Made by a program: the position numbers and the translations under genes | Shown: positions 17,934-28,006 of the stretch, in pieces | Position numbering within the stretch: position 1 is the first letter of the stretch | How the letters are laid out: each line of letters opens with the position of its first letter | The notes under the pieces: model-generated | What the model was told of the DNA's origin: nothing | What the model saw: the letters and a program-made list of their open reading frames with translations, nothing else | Database searches by the model: none | NCBI RefSeq assembly: GCF_014203715.1 | Contig: NZ_JACHJP010000003.1 | Coordinates: 434,001-498,000 of the forward strand | From: Streptosporangium saharense | Lineage (GTDB): Bacteria > Actinomycetota > Actinomycetes > Streptosporangiales > Streptosporangiaceae | Reading direction: 5' to 3' | DNA: 64,000 nt

Positions 17934-19474
17934 CGGAGGATCCTCCACAGATCACGGATGAGGGGGAGGGCGACGTAGGTGGTGCCGGCGGCGAACAGGG
18001 TCAGCGCCCAGTACTCGCCCCAGCCGTAGACGGGCGCGCGCAGCGCGATGCCGATCCAGGTGGCGCCCGTGGTGAGGGTCAGCCAGACGAAGGCCATGCG
18101 GGCGACTGTCGAGACCAGCGTGCTCTTTCCCGCCGCCGCGCCGCTCGGCACCCACGCGGCGGCCTGGTTGCGTACGGCGTGCACGATGGAGATCAGGTGA
18201 CAGTAGGCGTACAGGGTCTGGGCGCGGGTCACCTCGAAGCGCCAGCGGCTCACCGAGACCGTGGGCAGCAGCACCAGCGCCACCCAGAGCGGCCCCACGA
18301 ACGGGATCATGTGCCACGCCCTGACCTCCTGCGGATAGAAGGTGAGCATGACGAGGCCCGGCAGCGGGACTGCCGCGATGTTGGCGGCCGAGACGAAGTA
18401 GCTCAGGAAGCCGCTGTAGTAGGAGAGCCGGACCCGCCACGACATCGGCGTGCGGTGGAAGTCACGGTCGAACAGCAGGCTCATGCAGCCCATGGCCCAG
18501 CGGTACTGCTGGGCGATGTAGGAGGCGACGTTGTCGGGGGACAGGCCCTTGGCCAGCAGCACCGGGACGTACTTGGTGCGGTAGCCGTGCTTCATCAGCG
18601 CGACGCTGGTGTAGATGTCCTCGCTGTGGTCGATCTTGGGGAAGCCGCCGATCTCCTCAAGCGTCGAGCGCCGGTAGACCACGTTCGTGCCCACGCAGAT
18701 GGCGCCGCCGTCGGCGTCCCTGGAGGGCTGCAGCCAGCGGTAGAACATCTCCTGGGCGGCACCGGCCGTACGCTGCAGCCAGGGCATGTCGGCCGTGGTG
18801 TCGAAGTACTGCGGCGACTGGGCCACGGCGATCCCCGGGTCCTCCAGATAGGGGACCAGGTGGGAGAGGAAATCGGGTCTCGGGCAGAAGTCGGCGTCGA
18901 ATACCGCGACCACCTCGCCCGAGCTGATCGACAGGCCGTGGTTGAGGTTTCCGGCCTTTTTCAGATATCCCTGGTCGGGCCGCGCGCTGTAACGGAAGCC
19001 ATGCCGTACGGCCAGCTCCTCGACTTCGGCGCGGGCGGCGTCGTCGAGCACCCAGACCGTGACTGGACCGTTCCATAGCAGTGCGCCCACGTGGCGGAAG
19101 GTGTTGCGCAGAATCTCCATGGGCTCGCCCCTGGTCGGCAGGAAGACGTCCACCGACGGCAGGTGGGCGGGCCGCCAGGAGCGTACGAGCAGCTCGTGCG
19201 ACTCCCAGGTGGTCAGCCGCTGACGCTGCCCGTCGACGAACGACATCGTCCATCCGGCGAGGTTCAGCAGCAGGGCCACGAAAAAAGGCCACAATGCGGG
19301 ATGGCGCATGGAGAATAGGAAAAGCGTCCCCGTGGTGAATGTCAGGGAAAGGGGAACCGACAGAAGTACCCAGCGCTTCTGCGGACCAAAATATAGTTTC
19401 AGCTCGTCGTCGGACGGAGGCTGTGGAAGGTGTTGATCGGCCTTGTCAGGAGGCGCGTCAAGTAATGCGAGCAT
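17930..19474 (-). CDS. cellulose-synthase-like family 2 glycosyltransferase
   Basis: A processive membrane GT2 of 514 residues. Two N-terminal helices precede the catalytic domain. It has L-D-D (D144-D145), F-D-A-D-F (D193-D195), S-E-D (D286, catalytic base) and Q-Q-Y-R-W (322-326), followed by four or five C-terminal helices. These are the D, DxD, TED-like and QxxRW motifs of BcsA and curdlan-type synthases. It is shorter than BcsA and has no C-terminal PilZ domain. It should polymerise and export a beta-glucan-like chain. It is the first gene of the operon and is divergent from the amidohydrolase. Confidence 0.93.
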   Translation of the reverse strand: MLALLDAPPDKADQHLPQPPSDDELKLYFGPQKRWVLLSVPLSLTFTTGTLFLFSMRHPALWPFFVALLLNLAGWTMSFVDGQRQRLTTWESHELLVRSWRPAHLPSVDVFLPTRGEPMEILRNTFRHVGALLWNGPVTVWVLDDAARAEVEELAVRHGFRYSARPDQGYLKKAGNLNHGLSISSGEVVAVFDADFCPRPDFLSHLVPYLEDPGIAVAQSPQYFDTTADMPWLQRTAGAAQEMFYRWLQPSRDADGGAICVGTNVVYRRSTLEEIGGFPKIDHSEDIYTSVALMKHGYRTKYVPVLLAKGLSPDNVASYIAQQYRWAMGCMSLLFDRDFHRTPMSWRVRLSYYSGFLSYFVSAANIAAVPLPGLVMLTFYPQEVRAWHMIPFVGPLWVALVLLPTVSVSRWRFEVTRAQTLYAYCHLISIVHAVRNQAAAWVPSGAAAGKSTLVSTVARMAFVWLTLTTGATWIGIALRAPVYGWGEYWALTLFAAGTTYVALPLIRDLWRILR

Positions 19475-19931
19475 GCGGAGAACCCCGTTTTCTCAGCTGC
19501 GTGGCGCGGCTCGTTTTCCACCGCGGACCCAACTGTAAACAAAGTTATTGGTGCCGCGTGCGCGGGCAGATGAGCCGGTGGGAAACGCGACGTTAACTGA
19601 ACGCCATTCTGTGCTGTGAAATATCCGCCGATGTTCTGAGAAGTGGTGATATGTCCAATTCATCGGATGTTCGGATGTGTTGGAGATCACAAGATCTTCA
19701 AGGGTGGGTTCGCGCCGCATGGTGAGCGCCGGGAAACAGGACGTGATCGCCAGGCGGGAGAGCGATTGCTGATCGCGGAAAGTGCAAACGTGCACATCGC
19801 CTGATCTCGCATCGCGAACGGGGAACCGCTCTCCCGGGAGGCCGGTGCCCGGCCCCACCCGGTGGGTATCGCAACCCCGACCGCCGAAGTCGCTCGACAA
19901 AAGGCGACAAAAGTATCGAAAGGTGGCAGGA
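19475..19931. other. 457-base gene-free divergent intergenic region
   Basis: This stretch is distinctly richer in A+T than its surroundings (for example around 19540-19700). It separates the glycan operon from the amidohydrolase and must carry both promoters. I see a short direct repeat, GCGACAAAAG-like, at about 19894-19912, but no convincing gene, RNA family or consensus promoter. Confidence 0.5.
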
Positions 19932-21023
19932 ATGCCGGAACCCATCGAAGTGCGCAAGGTGGCCATCGAGAGCGTGACGGACGCCTCCGGGCTGTCCCGG
20001 CTCATCGACGACGGGGTGATCGAGGCGCACCGGGTCCTCGCGGTGATCGGCAAGACCGAGGGCAACGGCGGCGTCAACGACTACACCCGCATCCTGGCCG
20101 ACCGCGCCTTCCGCGAGGTGCTCGCGGACAGGGGGCACCCGGCGCCCCAGGACGTCCCGCTGGTCTGGTCGGGCGGCACCGACGGCGTGCTCAGCCCGCA
20201 CGCGACGATCTTCGCGACCACGGCGGACGCCGAGCCGAGCCAGGAGCCGCGCCTGAGCGTCGGCGTCGCGATGAGCGAGGTCATCCTGCCCGAGGACATC
20301 GGCCGTCCCGCGATGGTGGAGAAGGTCGCCGCGGGCGTCAGGAAGGCCATGGAGGCCGCCGGGATCGACGACCCCGCCGACGTCCACTACGTCCAGACCA
20401 AGACGCCCCTGCTCACCCTAGCCACCATCACCGAGGCCAGGTCCAGGGGACAGGACGTGGTCACCGAGGACACCGGCCCCTCGATGGACATCTCCAACTC
20501 GACGACAGCCCTCGGCGTGGCCGTCGCGCTCGGCGAGATCGAGAAGCCGACGGCCGAGCAGATCCACCGCGACCTGTCGCTGTACTCCTCGGTCGCCTCC
20601 TGCTCCTCCGGCGTCGAGCTGGACAGGGCGCAGATCGTCGTCGTCGGCAACGTCAGGGGCATCGGCGGGCGCTACCGGATCGGCCACTCCGTCATGCGGG
20701 ACGCGCTGGACGCCGACGGCATCTGGGAGGCCATCCGGTCCAGCGGGATCGACCTGCCGGAGCGCCCGCACCCCTCCGACCTGGACGGCAGGCTGGTCAA
20801 CGTGTTCATGAAGTGCGAGGCGGACCCCTCCGGCCGGGTCAGGGGCAGGCGCAACATCATGCTCGACGACTCCGACGTGCACTGGCACCGCCAGATCAAG
20901 GCCACGGTCGGCGGCGTCGCGGCCAGCGTCACCGGCGACCCCGCCGTCTTCGTCTCGGTCGCCGCCGTCCACCAGGGGCCCAGCGGGGGCGGTCCGGTCG
21001 CCGCCATCGCCGACCTGGGGTGA
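19932..21023 (+). CDS. ring-opening amidohydrolase (cyanuric acid hydrolase / barbiturase family)
   Basis: A 363-residue member of the AtzD/barbiturase family, which hydrolyses the amide of a cyclic imide ring. Three repeats each give a Lys and a Ser: I-G-K-T-E-G-N-G-G with S-P-H; V-Q-T-K-T-P-L with S-V-A-S-C-S-S-G-V; and F-M-K-C-E with the C-terminal H-Q-G-P-S-G-G-G-P. The length equals AtzD, but whether cyanuric acid or barbiturate is the substrate cannot be read here. No biuret, allophanate or ureidomalonate hydrolase genes are nearby. ATG 19932 has a GCAGGA-like ribosome site. Confidence 0.88.
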   Translation: MPEPIEVRKVAIESVTDASGLSRLIDDGVIEAHRVLAVIGKTEGNGGVNDYTRILADRAFREVLADRGHPAPQDVPLVWSGGTDGVLSPHATIFATTADAEPSQEPRLSVGVAMSEVILPEDIGRPAMVEKVAAGVRKAMEAAGIDDPADVHYVQTKTPLLTLATITEARSRGQDVVTEDTGPSMDISNSTTALGVAVALGEIEKPTAEQIHRDLSLYSSVASCSSGVELDRAQIVVVGNVRGIGGRYRIGHSVMRDALDADGIWEAIRSSGIDLPERPHPSDLDGRLVNVFMKCEADPSGRVRGRRNIMLDDSDVHWHRQIKATVGGVAASVTGDPAVFVSVAAVHQGPSGGGPVAAIADLG

Positions 21024-21062
21024 ACATCCTGAATGCCGGTGTTTGACCGTAGGGTGACTCCG

Positions 21063-22532
<1,470 letters not shown>

Positions 22533-22537
22533 GGACG

Positions 22538-25342
22538 GTGCGGTTCTGCGTGCTGGGACCGCTGCGGGTCCTCGACGGGGAACGCGACCTGACCCCGGGG
22601 CCCGCCAAGCACCGCGCGCTGCTGGCCGCCCTGCTGCTGCGGCCCGCGCGTCCGGTGGCCGTCGAACGGCTCATCGACGAGGTGTGGGACGGGCGGCCGC
22701 CCGCCTCCGCGGAACCGGTGCTGCGGGTCTACGTCAGCGCCCTGCGCAAGGTGGTCGAGGGGATCCGCACCGTGCCGGGCGGCTACCTCCTCGACGTCGA
22801 TCCCGGCCGGGTGGACGCGCACCGGTTCGAACACCTGGTGGCCGAGGCCAGGCGGGCGGGGGAGGCGGGCAGGAGGGCCGAGGCGGCAGAGGGGCTGCGC
22901 GAGGCCCTCACGCTCTGGCGGGGACCCGCCCTGGCCGACGTCGAGTCCGACACGCTGCGGCGCGCGCACGCCGTACGCCTTGAGGAACTGCGGCTGACCG
23001 CGGTCGAGGAGCGGGTCGAGCTGGACCTGACGCTCGGCAGGGGCGCGCGGGTGGTCGGGGAGCTGCGCGCGCTCGTCGCGGCGCACCCGCTGCGGGAACG
23101 GGCCTGGGGGCAGCTCATCGCGGCCCTCGACCAGGCGGGACGCAGGTCCGAGGCACTGGGCGCCTACCGGGAGGCGCGGCGGCTGCTGGTCGAGGAACTG
23201 GGCCTCGAACCGGGGGAGGACCTGCGCGCGGCGCACGAACGCGTGCTGACGGGCTCCCCCGCGCCACGGACCGTGCCGAACGAGACACCTCCCGACATCG
23301 CCGACTTCACCGGACGCGAGCACATACTGGAGTGGATCCGAGGATCGGTGCCGAAGGCCGGAGGCGCCCCCGTCCACCTGGTGCTGCACGGTCCGGCGGG
23401 GGTGGGCAAGTCCGCGGTCGCGGTCCACGCGGCCACCGCGCTCGACCTCCCCGACGGACGGCTGTACGCCTCGCTCGGCACCAGGACGCCCGAGGCGGTG
23501 CTTGAGGATCTGCTGCGCTCGGTCGGCTGCCCCGAGGCGGCGATCCCCGCCGACCTGGACGGGCGGGTCCGCCTCTACCGCAGCACGGTCGGCGGGCGGC
23601 GCCTGCTGGTGGTGCTCGACGACGCGGCGGACGAGGCCCAGGTGCGCCCGCTGCTGCCCACCGGGCCCGGCTGCGTGACGCTGGTGACCAGCCGCTCGCC
23701 GCTGCCCGGCCTTGAGGCGGCCCGTGCCCTCGAACTTGACGTGCTCGACCGGGACGAGTCCGTCGCGATGCTCGCCGGGGTGGCCGGGGAGCATCGCGTC
23801 CGCGCCGAGCCCGAGGCGGCGGCGCGCGTCGCCGAACTGTGTGGCGGGCTGCCGCTCGCGCTCAGGATCGCCGGGTCCAGGCTGGCGCGGCGCCCCGGCT
23901 GGACCCTCGCGCACCTGGCGGGGCGCCTTGGGGACGAACGCGGACGCCTGGACGAGCTGAGCGCGGGCGACCTGGCCGTGCGCGGCAGCCTGGCGCTGGG
24001 CTACCGCGCCCTCTCGGAGCGGCAACGCCTGCTGCTGCGCCGTCTCGGCGCGCTGTCCGCCCCCGACGTCGCCCCGTGGGTGGCCTCGGCGCTGCTCGGC
24101 GGGCCCGCCGAGGAGACCCTCGACGCGCTGGCCGGGGCGGGCCTGCTGCAGGCCCGCGGTCTGGACCCCGCGGGCCAGGAGCGGTACGGCTGGCACGACC
24201 TGACCAGGCTCTACGCGGCCGAACGCCTGGCCGAGGAGGAGGGGCCGCCCGCCGGGGTCCTGGCCGCCGTGGCGCCGGAGATCCTGGAGCGCGCCCGGCG
24301 CGCCAGGACGCTGCTCCTGCCCGCCGAACCGGGTTCCGGCCTGACCCTGGCCCGTACGGCTGAGCAGATCACGGCTCCGGAGACCGCGCTGTTCAGGGAG
24401 TCGGCCCGCTGGCTCGCCGCGGAACGCGGGTTCCTGGTCGCGACAGTCGCCGACGCGCGGCGGGCGGGCCTGGACGAGGTCGCCTGGCGGCTCGCCTTCT
24501 ACCTGACGCCCTTCTTCGAGCTGGGCGCGCACCGCGAGGACTGGCGCTCGACCGTCGAGGAGGGGCTGCGGGCCGTACGGCGCGCGGGGCACCGGCACGG
24601 TGAGGCACTGCTGCTGAGGTCCCTGGCCGACCTGCACCGGGTCGAGGGCCGTCTCGCGGACGCGGCCGAGACGTTGCGGCTGGCGCTCACGCTGGCCGAG
24701 ACGGGCGAGGTGGCCCGCACCCGCTACCGGCTCGGCCTGGTCCACCTCGCGCAAGACCGGCTGCCCGAGGCGCAGGCGTGCTTCGTGGCCTGCCTGGCGG
24801 CCTTCTCGGCGGCGGGGGACCGGCGCGGCAGGGCCGACGCGCTGCGCGCCCTCGGTGGGCTGCGCCGGGAGCCGGACCTGCTGTCCAGAAGCCTGGAGGC
24901 CTACCGCGAGCTGGGCGACCCGAGGGGCGAGGCGGCGGTCTCGCTCGACCTCGCCGGACTGCTCCTGGACGCGCGGCGGCTCCGGGAGGCGCGCGGGCGG
25001 GCGGAACACGCGCTCGGCCTGGCCAGACGCCTCGGGGACCGGCTGCCCGAGGCCACGGCGCTGGTGGTCCTGGCCGGGATCGCCCTGGCCGAGGGCGGCC
25101 CGGACGTCGCGAAACAGAGCGCCCGGCAGGCCCTGGAGACGTTCCGCGAGCACGGGGACCGTGGGGGAGCCGCGCGGGCGACGCTCGCCCTGGCCGAGGC
25201 CGCTTTGGGGCTTGACGAGATTGATGAGGCGTTTGATGGATTAACGCGAGCTATGGGAGAGTTTGACGCTCTTGGTGATGGACGGGGCCGCGCCATGGCC
25301 GAGAAGCTCGCCGCCGAGGTGCGACGCCGCCGGGGCGTATAG
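22538..25342 (+). CDS. AfsR/SARP-type regulator (winged helix, BTAD, NB-ARC, TPR)
   Basis: A 934-residue regulator. The N-terminal OmpR-like winged helix (to about 90) is followed by a BTAD domain (about 95-240, ending L-G-L-E-P-G-E-D-L). Next comes an NB-ARC ATPase with Walker A G-P-A-G-V-G-K-S near residue 292 and V-V-L-D-D as Walker B. TPR-like repeats occupy about 650-930. This is the AfsR plan, an activator of secondary metabolism that is phosphorylated by Ser/Thr kinases. It follows a membrane kinase by five bases. Codon 902 is TTA (25241-25243), in a short stretch of unusually A/T-rich codons, so translation may depend on a bldA-like tRNA. Confidence 0.92.
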   Translation: MRFCVLGPLRVLDGERDLTPGPAKHRALLAALLLRPARPVAVERLIDEVWDGRPPASAEPVLRVYVSALRKVVEGIRTVPGGYLLDVDPGRVDAHRFEHLVAEARRAGEAGRRAEAAEGLREALTLWRGPALADVESDTLRRAHAVRLEELRLTAVEERVELDLTLGRGARVVGELRALVAAHPLRERAWGQLIAALDQAGRRSEALGAYREARRLLVEELGLEPGEDLRAAHERVLTGSPAPRTVPNETPPDIADFTGREHILEWIRGSVPKAGGAPVHLVLHGPAGVGKSAVAVHAATALDLPDGRLYASLGTRTPEAVLEDLLRSVGCPEAAIPADLDGRVRLYRSTVGGRRLLVVLDDAADEAQVRPLLPTGPGCVTLVTSRSPLPGLEAARALELDVLDRDESVAMLAGVAGEHRVRAEPEAAARVAELCGGLPLALRIAGSRLARRPGWTLAHLAGRLGDERGRLDELSAGDLAVRGSLALGYRALSERQRLLLRRLGALSAPDVAPWVASALLGGPAEETLDALAGAGLLQARGLDPAGQERYGWHDLTRLYAAERLAEEEGPPAGVLAAVAPEILERARRARTLLLPAEPGSGLTLARTAEQITAPETALFRESARWLAAERGFLVATVADARRAGLDEVAWRLAFYLTPFFELGAHREDWRSTVEEGLRAVRRAGHRHGEALLLRSLADLHRVEGRLADAAETLRLALTLAETGEVARTRYRLGLVHLAQDRLPEAQACFVACLAAFSAAGDRRGRADALRALGGLRREPDLLSRSLEAYRELGDPRGEAAVSLDLAGLLLDARRLREARGRAEHALGLARRLGDRLPEATALVVLAGIALAEGGPDVAKQSARQALETFREHGDRGGAARATLALAEAALGLDEIDEAFDGLTRAMGEFDALGDGRGRAMAEKLAAEVRRRRGV

Positions 25343-25423
25343 CGCGCTATACGGGTTCTGAAGGTGGCCCGCCTACGGTCGAGGCCGAACGTGAACCACA
25401 ACGGGGCAGGGGTGGAAACCAGG

Positions 25424-26029
25424 ATGAGAAGAGGGATCACACCGGCGCTGGCCGCCACCGCGCTGGCGGCCGTGCTGAGCGGGTGCGGGATGCTCCCCGG
25501 GCAGTCCGGGCAGCAGGGCGGCGGTGGTGAGGAACGACAGCCGCTCTCCGCCGCCTCGACCACTCCCGAGGAACGAGCCACGGAACAGGCCCCCGAGCAG
25601 CCGGACGCGCCCGTCGAGCGCGAGAGGACGATCGCCGCCAGGGAGGTCAGGTCGGGCGGCGCCAAACTGGTGGTGCGGATCACCGGTCTCAAGCGGCAGG
25701 GCAGGCTGGCCATGCTGACCTGGACGGTCACCAACGAGGGCGACACCAGATGGCAGATGACCAGCAGCCTGGGGGACACCCCCGGCGGCCTCGGGCTCAC
25801 CGTCGCGGGGATCGGCCTGGTCGATCCGGTCAACGGCAAGCGCTACGTCGTCGCGCGCACCGGCGACTACCCCAAGGTCACCTGCCTGTGCTCCGACTAC
25901 GACGTGTTCACCGAGCCGGACGAGGTGCTGCCGCTGAACGCGACGTTCGCCGCCCCGCCCCCGGACGTCACGAAGATCAACGTGGATCTCAAGGTGCTGG
26001 GTGTGTTCGCCGATGTCCCGATCTCCTGA
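25424..26029 (+). CDS. secreted lipoprotein of unknown function
   Basis: A 201-residue protein with a basic start and the lipobox L-S-G-C near residue 21. A Gly/Gln/Glu/Pro-rich linker follows, then a beta-rich domain containing C-L-C and Y-D-V-F-T-E-P-D-E. The domain looks like an extracellular immunoglobulin-like fold, but I do not recognise a family. ATG 25424 is favoured; GTG 25412 is possible. The 3' end overlaps the OmpA-like gene by 17 bases, so the two proteins are probably made together and may act at the same envelope site. Confidence 0.75.
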   Translation: MRRGITPALAATALAAVLSGCGMLPGQSGQQGGGGEERQPLSAASTTPEERATEQAPEQPDAPVERERTIAAREVRSGGAKLVVRITGLKRQGRLAMLTWTVTNEGDTRWQMTSSLGDTPGGLGLTVAGIGLVDPVNGKRYVVARTGDYPKVTCLCSDYDVFTEPDEVLPLNATFAAPPPDVTKINVDLKVLGVFADVPIS

Positions 26030-26573
26030 ACGCCTCACGGCCCTGGCGCTCACGTTCGTCCTGGTCGCGGGGCTCCCGGTGACCGCGTGGGCCGACGAGG
26101 AGCCCACGGCCGGGGTCGAGGAGATCGTCGCCCCGGTCGAGGACATCGTCGCCGAGGTCGAGTCGCTCGACGGCGCGGAGAGCGAGTCGAAGCGCGGCGA
26201 GGAGGTCACCGTGGCGCTCACCAGCGACGTGCTGTTCGCCCTCGACAAGGCCGTACTGACCTCCGGGGCGAAGCAGCGCCTGCGGCGGGTCGCCGAACGG
26301 ATCAGGGCCGAGTCCGCGGGCGGGCAGGTCAGGATCGAGGGGCACACCGACGACCAGGGGAGCGACGCCTACAACGACGCGCTCTCGCTCAGGCGGGCCC
26401 AGGCCGTACGGCAGGCGCTGCAGGCGGCGCTCGCGGGCACCGGCACGACCCTGCTGGCCAAGGGGTTCGGCGAGTCCAGGCCCAGGGTTCCCAACGTGGT
26501 CGACGGCGCCCCCGTCGAGGCGAACCGCGCGAAGAACAGGCGGGTCGAGATCGTCTTCGCCGCCGCCCGGTGA
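26013..26573 (+). CDS. exported OmpA-like peptidoglycan-binding protein
   Basis: A 186-residue protein with a Sec signal peptide (hydrophobic residues about 8-24, A-W-A cleavage region) and an OmpA C-terminal domain. The domain contains D-V-L-F-A-L-D-K-A, I-E-G-H-T-D-D-Q-G-S-D-A-Y-N and L-S-x-R-R-A-Q-A-V, followed by G-F-G-E-S-R-P. This domain binds the peptide stem of peptidoglycan. The start lies within the end of the lipoprotein gene in another frame. In a monoderm it would tether an envelope complex to the wall. Confidence 0.9.
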   Translation: MSRSPERLTALALTFVLVAGLPVTAWADEEPTAGVEEIVAPVEDIVAEVESLDGAESESKRGEEVTVALTSDVLFALDKAVLTSGAKQRLRRVAERIRAESAGGQVRIEGHTDDQGSDAYNDALSLRRAQAVRQALQAALAGTGTTLLAKGFGESRPRVPNVVDGAPVEANRAKNRRVEIVFAAAR

Positions 26574-26605
26574 CCCTCCGGTCGGCGCGGGTAGGCTTCG
26601 GATTC

Positions 26606-27160
26606 GTGCCGAGCATTCCCCAACCCCTGGTCCCCGGCGACGACGGCTCAGCCGACGCCGCCGTCTCGTCCGCGCTCGCCGCCTTCTCCGCGGGTACGGC
26701 CGACGCGGGTACGGTGATGGCAGCCCTCGGCGGGGCACGGCTGCTCGTCCCGGTCGTCGCCCTGCTGACGGAGTCCGAGGTCGGCGAGCACGGGCTGCGG
26801 CAGGAGAAGGAGAGCGAGATGGCCCTGCCCAAGCTCGTCGGCAAGGACGGCAGGCAGGCGGTGCTCGCCTTCACCGGGACCGGCCCGCTGAAGCTCTGGC
26901 GCCCCGACGCCCGCCCGATCCAGGCGACGACCCCGCAGGTCTGCCAGGCGGCGGTGCACGAGGACGCCGCGGCCGTCGTGGTGGACGTCGCGGGCCCGGT
27001 GCCGTTCGTGATCGAGGGAGCCGTCCTGCGGGCGTTCGCCGCGGTCGGGTCGGGGACCGTCGACCAACTCGGCCAGGAGAGCCCCGAGGTCACCGTGGCC
27101 AGGATGGAGCAGGCAGCTCCCCGGCGCCGCCGCCTCGGCTGGCCCCTTTTCGGCCGCTAG
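26606..27160 (+). CDS. SseB-family protein
   Basis: A 184-residue cytoplasmic protein of the SseB N-terminal-domain type found throughout actinomycetes. Features are an A-L-A-A-F motif, then A-R-L-L-V-P-V-V-A, A-L-P-K-L-V-G-K-D-G-R-Q-A-V-L-A-F-T and a basic tail. Function is unknown in actinobacteria. GTG 26606 is chosen on family length; its ribosome site is weak. It lies between the OmpA-like gene and the prepilin peptidase gene, all in one direction. Confidence 0.8.
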   Translation: MPSIPQPLVPGDDGSADAAVSSALAAFSAGTADAGTVMAALGGARLLVPVVALLTESEVGEHGLRQEKESEMALPKLVGKDGRQAVLAFTGTGPLKLWRPDARPIQATTPQVCQAAVHEDAAAVVVDVAGPVPFVIEGAVLRAFAAVGSGTVDQLGQESPEVTVARMEQAAPRRRRLGWPLFGR

Positions 27161-27193
27161 GCTGCGGGCCGTGAACGGCTTCACGAGCACCCG

Positions 27194-27922
27194 GTGAACC
27201 CGCTGCCCCTCGCCGCCGCCCTGGCCGGGCTGCCGCTCGGGTTCTGGGCGAGAGAGCTGGCCATCCGCCACGCGGTCGGCGAGGACGCCGCCCCCGGGCA
27301 CGCCTGCCCGCACTGCGCGGCACCGGTCGGCGGAGGTCTCGCCGCGTCCGTACGGCTCGCGGCCGGACGCTGCCCCGGCTGCCGGGCACCGATCGGGCCG
27401 CCGCCGCTGGTGGCCGAGATCCTCACCGCCGCCGCGCTGGCCGTCCTCGCCCTGCGCCGCCCCTGGCCGGAACTGGCCGCCTACGGCTGGCTCGCGGCCG
27501 TCGCGGTCGCCCTGATCATCGTGGACGTCGCCGTCCACCGGCTGCCCGACCGGCTCACCGCCGCCGCCTTCCTGGGCACCGTCACCCCGCTCGCGGTCGC
27601 GGCGCTGACGCGGGAGGGCGCCCCGGGGCTGGCCAGGGCGCTGCTCGGCGGCCTGGTCCTGACGGGCGTCTATCTCCTGCTGTTCCTGGTCAACCCCGAC
27701 GGCATGGGGTTCGGCGACGTCAAGTTCGCGGCGGCGCTGGGCACCGCGCTCGGCTGGCTCGGCTGGGACGCGCTGCTCACCGGCGCCTTCCTCGGCTTCC
27801 TCGCCGGAGGCCTGTACGGCGGAGCGCTGGTGGTCACGCGCGGGGCGGGACGCGGCGGTGAGATCCCCTTCGGCCCCTTCATGGCCGCGGGCGCCTTCGC
27901 GGTCATCCTCACCGGTCCCTGA
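27194..27922 (+). CDS. type IV prepilin peptidase (A24)
   Basis: A 242-residue membrane aspartic peptidase that processes type IV pilin-like signal peptides. The N-terminal cytoplasmic loop has the two C-x-x-C pairs (C-P-H-C and C-P-G-C) of the zinc-binding DiS_P_DiS domain. The catalytic Asp residues are in V-D-V-A-V-H-R-L-P-D and in G-F-G-D-V-K. No pilin or Tad genes are in the window, although aro clusters in actinomycetes often sit next to such a peptidase. GTG 27194 lacks a strong ribosome site. Confidence 0.9.
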   Translation: MNPLPLAAALAGLPLGFWARELAIRHAVGEDAAPGHACPHCAAPVGGGLAASVRLAAGRCPGCRAPIGPPPLVAEILTAAALAVLALRRPWPELAAYGWLAAVAVALIIVDVAVHRLPDRLTAAAFLGTVTPLAVAALTREGAPGLARALLGGLVLTGVYLLLFLVNPDGMGFGDVKFAAALGTALGWLGWDALLTGAFLGFLAGGLYGGALVVTRGAGRGGEIPFGPFMAAGAFAVILTGP

Positions 27923-28006
27923 AGATCTCGGACGTCCACGGACACGCCCGTCTCAACCAGTGAGCCTCGGCCATTCCAGTGGGCGGCACATGGAAGACTT
28001 GTCACC

